In this document: piece by piece, positions 6,391-8,994 of the stretch
Position numbering within the stretch: position 1 is the stretch's first letter
Layout of the letters: each line of letters begins with the position of its first letter
From: Thermodesulfobacteriota bacterium
GTDB taxonomy: Bacteria; Desulfobacterota; Desulfocorpusculales; Desulfocorpusculum
Length of the DNA stretch: 8,994 nucleotides
Assembly: GCA_028275295.1 (NCBI GenBank)
Contig: JAPWUY010000044.1
Location: forward strand, 1-8,994
Direction of reading: 5' to 3'
Position numbers and translations under genes: made by a program
The notes under the pieces: model-generated
What the model saw: only the letters and a program-made list of their open reading frames with translations
Told to the model about the DNA's origin: nothing
Databases searched by the model: none

Positions 6391-6427
6391 TGGCATTTTC
6401 TCCAGAATCCGCTCCATCTCGGCCCCC

Positions 6428-6511
6428 CTATTTGCCGATGACCCCCCGGATCTCCTGCTCAAGGACGGAGGAAGCCAGGAGGTAGTCTTTCAGGCTCTCC
6501 GCTTCCACCAT
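6428..6511 (-). CDS. Small 27-residue ORF, possible displaced kinase N-terminus
   Basis: The ORF starts at ATG 6511 behind a perfect AAGGAGG (6526-6520) with eight bases of spacing, the best ribosome site on this strand in the region. It encodes an amphipathic, probably helical peptide (MVEAESLKDYLLASSVLEQE, then a short basic end) and stops at TAG 6430-6428. It overlaps the last 53 bases of the polyferredoxin gene in another frame, so it would be translationally coupled. The kinase remnant start at 6417 follows after ten bases. If one base were missing around the TAG, the peptide would run on in frame through KRGAEMERILEKMPVA into the kinase. It may therefore be the true kinase N-terminus separated by a frameshift. 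Otherwise it is a genuine small protein of unknown function. I do not recognise a family. Confidence 0.45.
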   Translation of the reverse strand: MVEAESLKDYLLASSVLEQEIRGVIGK

Positions 6512-8054
6512 CAGTTGGTCCTCCTTCACCTCTTGCCTCCTCGAAGACGAAGCCCCTCTTCTTTGCCTCCTCCTTGTAGGATCCCCCTTCCAGTCTTATT
6601 TCCCCCATCCTCACCACCACGATCGCGGACTCTCCCTGCACTGGGCACTTGTGTTCGCAGTAGCCACACCCATTGCAACGATTCTCTGTCACGAAAGGTC
6701 TCCTTTTCCCCTCGACTTCCCTGAACTCTATGGCATCATATGGACAAATTTCGTCGCATACAAGGCAGACCTTGTCCTGTTCCCAAACAAGACACCTCTC
6801 CCTGAGGAGAACCGCGGTACCTATCTTGGCATGGATCCTCTCTTCGAGGCTGAGGGGTCTTATGGCTCCCGTGGGACATGTCTTCCCACAACGGTTGCAA
6901 TGTTTCTCGCACGGAGCCAATCTCAGATCCAATCTGGGGGTCCATACCCCGTTGAGGCCCGCCTCCCAAAGGCTTGGCTGGATCGTCTTGCTCATGCACA
7001 CACTCATGCACAGGCCGCATCTCAAGCACTTCTCCAGAAACATCCCTTCCGGGAGGGCGCCAGGAGGCCTTATGAGTCTGTCTCGTGGAGCTACTCTCCC
7101 AGCATCTGTTCTCACTGTGAGGCCGCCTATGAGTCCAGCTGCTCCCACTGCCAAAAGCCCTCTCCTGCTGAGGGCAAAGCCCCGTGTCTCCTTTTGCGCC
7201 TTTGGGGAAGCGGAGGCCGGGCTGAAGTATATGGCGTCCACGGGACAGACCTCTTGGCACCTGAGACAAGCGATACACCTGAACCTGAAGCTAGCCCTCG
7301 GATCGTCTCCTATGGCCCCCGAAGGACAGACCCTTTGGCACGCCCCACACTCGGTGCAGGAATCCGTCACTTTTCTGGAAATGGGTGCTTTGGATCCCAA
7401 GAGCCCCAGCATGCCCCCGAGGGGGCAGAAGGCCCTGCACCATAGCCTCGTCACTACGAGGGAGATACAGAGGATCGTTCCCATCCATGCCAGGGAAAAC
7501 CCCGTGAGCCAAAACCTGGGGGGTGAGATCTGGGCCTCCCAGAGCCAAAACCAATCGAGCTTTTGAGCCAGTGGCCTGAGGATTCTGAGTACAAAGGCCC
7601 CCGAATCCATGATCCATGGCTCCAGGATCAAGGCGACACTTCTTGTGAGGATCACGAGAGGGTCCATCCAGCCGATCAATGACAGGCCGAAAAGGGCAGA
7701 GGAGAGGACAAGGCCCAAGGAGAAGAGGGGTATGGCTCTTTTTGAGAGAAGCCATCTCGGGTCGCGGTTTGTCCCCCTGCGGAGCTTTCCCATGAGGTCG
7801 AAGATGGTCCCCAGGGGACAGATCCATCCGCAAAATGCTCTCCCCGCAATCAAGCTCAAAAAGACCACTGCTAGGGCTGGGACAAAGGACGACAGTCCCC
7901 CCCAGGAAATGAGAAAAACGTGGATCCCAGCCAAGGGATCCCCTTTGAGGAAGAGATCAGGAGGAATAAAGCTGGCCAGTTGGGTCGTGGAGATGGCGAA
8001 AAGCCATAGGAAGAGAATCAGGGAAGCTCCCTGAACCAGCCTTCTTGTTCTCAC
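6459..8054 (-). CDS. NapH/NapG-type fused membrane polyferredoxin (six 4Fe-4S motifs)
   Basis: A 531-residue electron-transfer protein. Residues 1-220 are NapH-like: membrane segments near 8-30, 45-72, 108-127 and 183-203, with CGWICPLG (75-82) and WCRAFCPLG (205-213). Two cytoplasmic-type 4Fe-4S motifs follow, C233-x2-C-x2-C-x3-CP and C260-x2-C-x2-C-x3-CP. Then comes an internal twin-arginine plus hydrophobic stretch, LSRRGLLAVGAAGLIGG (295-311), as at the start of NapG. A NapG-like module with four more cluster motifs begins at C343, C382, C421 and C460; the first has CM where CP is usual. NapG and NapH are normally separate quinol-oxidising partners, and here they form one chain. GTG 8054 overlaps the DUF362 stop (GTGA) with GGAG upstream; the frame is open to 8165, but that part is a shadow. 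The product probably passes electrons between the quinone pool or cytoplasm and a periplasmic partner, perhaps DUF362. The partner is unknown. Confidence 0.88.
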   Translation of the reverse strand: MRTRRLVQGASLILFLWLFAISTTQLASFIPPDLFLKGDPLAGIHVFLISWGGLSSFVPALAVVFLSLIAGRAFCGWICPLGTIFDLMGKLRRGTNRDPRWLLSKRAIPLFSLGLVLSSALFGLSLIGWMDPLVILTRSVALILEPWIMDSGAFVLRILRPLAQKLDWFWLWEAQISPPRFWLTGFSLAWMGTILCISLVVTRLWCRAFCPLGGMLGLLGSKAPISRKVTDSCTECGACQRVCPSGAIGDDPRASFRFRCIACLRCQEVCPVDAIYFSPASASPKAQKETRGFALSRRGLLAVGAAGLIGGLTVRTDAGRVAPRDRLIRPPGALPEGMFLEKCLRCGLCMSVCMSKTIQPSLWEAGLNGVWTPRLDLRLAPCEKHCNRCGKTCPTGAIRPLSLEERIHAKIGTAVLLRERCLVWEQDKVCLVCDEICPYDAIEFREVEGKRRPFVTENRCNGCGYCEHKCPVQGESAIVVVRMGEIRLEGGSYKEEAKKRGFVFEEARGEGGPTDGGSGEPERLPPGFLRP

Positions 8055-8992
8055 CCTCCTCTCTCCACCACCTCCACGGCTTTCAGGTCCAGGGTGCCCA
8101 GACCGTGTGCAGCCGCGGCTACCAGATGTTTCACTTGATCCGGTCTGAACCTCTGACCGTACCAAGCCCCAAGGGTAACCCCAACCGCGTCCACTGCAAG
8201 GGGGTCGCTACCCGCCACTATGGTATTCCACTGTTCCACTTTCCCTGGTCCCCCTGGTCCTGCTGTCAGGAGGCCTCGAGTGGCATCGAGAATTGTGAGG
8301 TGCGGCCTGATCACCGTGGCCAGATCCCCTATCGCCTGGTCCAGATCCATGTCCCTGTGAAAGGTGGCCCTGTCCCATATCAGCCCCATCAGCCCCTTGA
8401 GTCCCAGGCTGACCCCGGTTGCCGAATGGGACTTGGCAGTGGGGAGGTTTATGATCTTGTCAGCCTCGAGAACCTCCACATACACCTTGGTGGTCCTGAG
8501 GGCTACTCCTTTGGGGACCCTGACCTCCCTGTAGAGGCTCTCGTCCTTGGGGGCAATGAGTCTCACCTGGGGAATCTTGGCAATGGCCTCCCGCGCCCCA
8601 CTTCTCACGAAACAGAGATCCGGGTTCCCCAGGGTATTGTCCACAACTGTTACCTTCTTGGCCCCTGCATCGAGACAGAGCCTCGCAACCGTGGCGATCA
8701 CCTCTGGAGACGTGTTGCATCCCCAGGAAGGGGGATTGGGGAAGGAGAGGTTCGGCTTCAATATCACCTTGTCTCCAGGTTTGACGAAGAGATCAATCCC
8801 CCCTAGGGCCTCCAGGGCCATCTTCACGGCCGATTCTGCCTCCCCCTTGGCTACGGCCACCTTGGAGTTGTGGCCCCGGGATGCAGCCCCAGGGGGGACG
8901 GGAAAGGCGAGCAAGCACACTCCAGCACCGAGCTGGGAGAGAAAGATCCTCCTCGTGCAAAGGGCCTTGTGGCTTTTCCCTCTATCGTTCAT
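8051..8992 (-). CDS. DUF362 protein with Tat signal
   Basis: A 313-residue DUF362-family protein, function not established. The N-terminus has a twin-arginine signal (TRRIFLSQLGAG, residues 13-24), a short hydrophobic core and a likely cleavage region near GAAS (35-38), so it is exported folded, probably with a cofactor. The mature part shows family landmarks: GDKVILKPNLSF (73-84), TSPEVIATVARLCLDAGAKKVTVVD (95-118), INLPTAKSHSATGVSLGLKGLMGLI (181-205), and a final GSDPLAVDAVG segment (261-271). No CxxC ferredoxin motif is present. The ATG is two bases from the window end, so no ribosome site can be checked and an earlier start is possible, although the Tat signal fits this one. It overlaps the polyferredoxin start, and the pair likely works as one periplasm-facing redox unit. 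That role is inferred from Tat export and context. Confidence 0.88.
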   Translation of the reverse strand: MNDRGKSHKALCTRRIFLSQLGAGVCLLAFPVPPGAASRGHNSKVAVAKGEAESAVKMALEALGGIDLFVKPGDKVILKPNLSFPNPPSWGCNTSPEVIATVARLCLDAGAKKVTVVDNTLGNPDLCFVRSGAREAIAKIPQVRLIAPKDESLYREVRVPKGVALRTTKVYVEVLEADKIINLPTAKSHSATGVSLGLKGLMGLIWDRATFHRDMDLDQAIGDLATVIRPHLTILDATRGLLTAGPGGPGKVEQWNTIVAGSDPLAVDAVGVTLGAWYGQRFRPDQVKHLVAAAAHGLGTLDLKAVEVVERGG

Positions 8993-8994
8993 CG

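Larger units (their letters stand above)
4529..6417 (-). pseudogene. Disrupted hybrid sensor histidine kinase (PAS-PAS-PAS-HisKA-[HATPase lost]-REC)
   Basis: This is the whole remnant of one hybrid kinase gene. It would start at ATG 6417 (MERILEKMPVA, a typical pre-PAS beginning), preceded by a G-rich AGGGGGG. The frame is the same as the kinase body, which resumes as SIHERGTITYLNK near 6186. Between them lie about 200 bases of hairpin-rich DNA with an in-frame TAG at 6336-6334. A second lesion is near 4963-4972: the phosphoacceptor domain is cut within its second helix and joins, out of frame, the linker before a receiver domain. HATPase_c (N, G1, F and G2 boxes) is completely absent, so autophosphorylation should be impossible. 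The gene follows the polyferredoxin and precedes the ferritin on the same strand, so the intact version may have sensed redox or electron-acceptor state. Alternative: an assembly join removed the missing segment. Confidence 0.75.

Noticed and set aside
6673..7566. Long + strand open frame opposite the polyferredoxin
   Set aside because: No recognisable domain; the opposite strand carries clear Fe-S motifs and membrane segments, so this is an antisense shadow.
8055..8165. N-terminal extension of the polyferredoxin from a TTG
   Set aside because: The residues are a frame shadow of the DUF362 C-terminus (low-complexity Ser/Gly/Arg), with no membrane or Fe-S motif.
1..8994. CRISPR array, tRNA, rRNA, transposase, toxin-antitoxin or defence genes
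   Set aside because: None seen: no regularly spaced direct repeats, no tRNA-like or rRNA sequence, and no integrase, nuclease or toxin motifs in any convincing ORF.

Overview
The window reads as a piece of a GC-rich, Gram-negative anaerobe. The best guess is a member of the Desulfobacterota (former Deltaproteobacteria). This rests on gene style only: a Tat-exported DUF362 protein paired with a NapH/NapG-like polyferredoxin, a PAS-rich hybrid histidine kinase, and an encapsulated-ferritin-type protein. No rRNA, tRNA or marker gene is present, so the assignment is an inference.

Left half (1-3947, + strand): a tightly packed four-gene glycan cassette. It starts with the 3' part of a SAM-dependent methyltransferase that carries an unusual two-helix membrane tail. 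Next come two paralogous GT4 glycosyltransferases joined by an ATGA overlap, then a second SAM methyltransferase that starts at a GTG inside the end of the previous gene. Short gaps and overlaps indicate one transcript. The likely product is a surface polysaccharide or glycoconjugate whose sugars are transferred and methylated in sequence. The substrate cannot be read from the sequence.

Middle (3948-4142): the convergent gap between the two transcription units. It holds no gene and no convincing terminator, only a spaced 10-base inverted repeat.

Right half (4143-8994, - strand, transcribed right to left): a Tat-signal DUF362 protein overlaps a 531-residue fusion of NapH-like membrane and NapG-like periplasmic polyferredoxin modules with six 4Fe-4S motifs. 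A 27-codon ORF with a perfect Shine-Dalgarno sequence overlaps its end. A badly damaged PAS/HisKA/receiver hybrid kinase follows, and last comes an orphan ferritin of the EncFtn type. The kinase has lost its whole HATPase_c domain and the frame across that junction. Its first PAS domain is split by about 200 bp of hairpin-rich, REP-like DNA with an in-frame stop, so it should be inactive.

I find no CRISPR array, RNA gene, transposase, toxin or defence system. The points most worth following are the ruined kinase with its repeat insertion, the single-chain transmembrane Fe-S conduit next to DUF362, and the ferritin with EncFtn metal ligands but no shell gene beside it.
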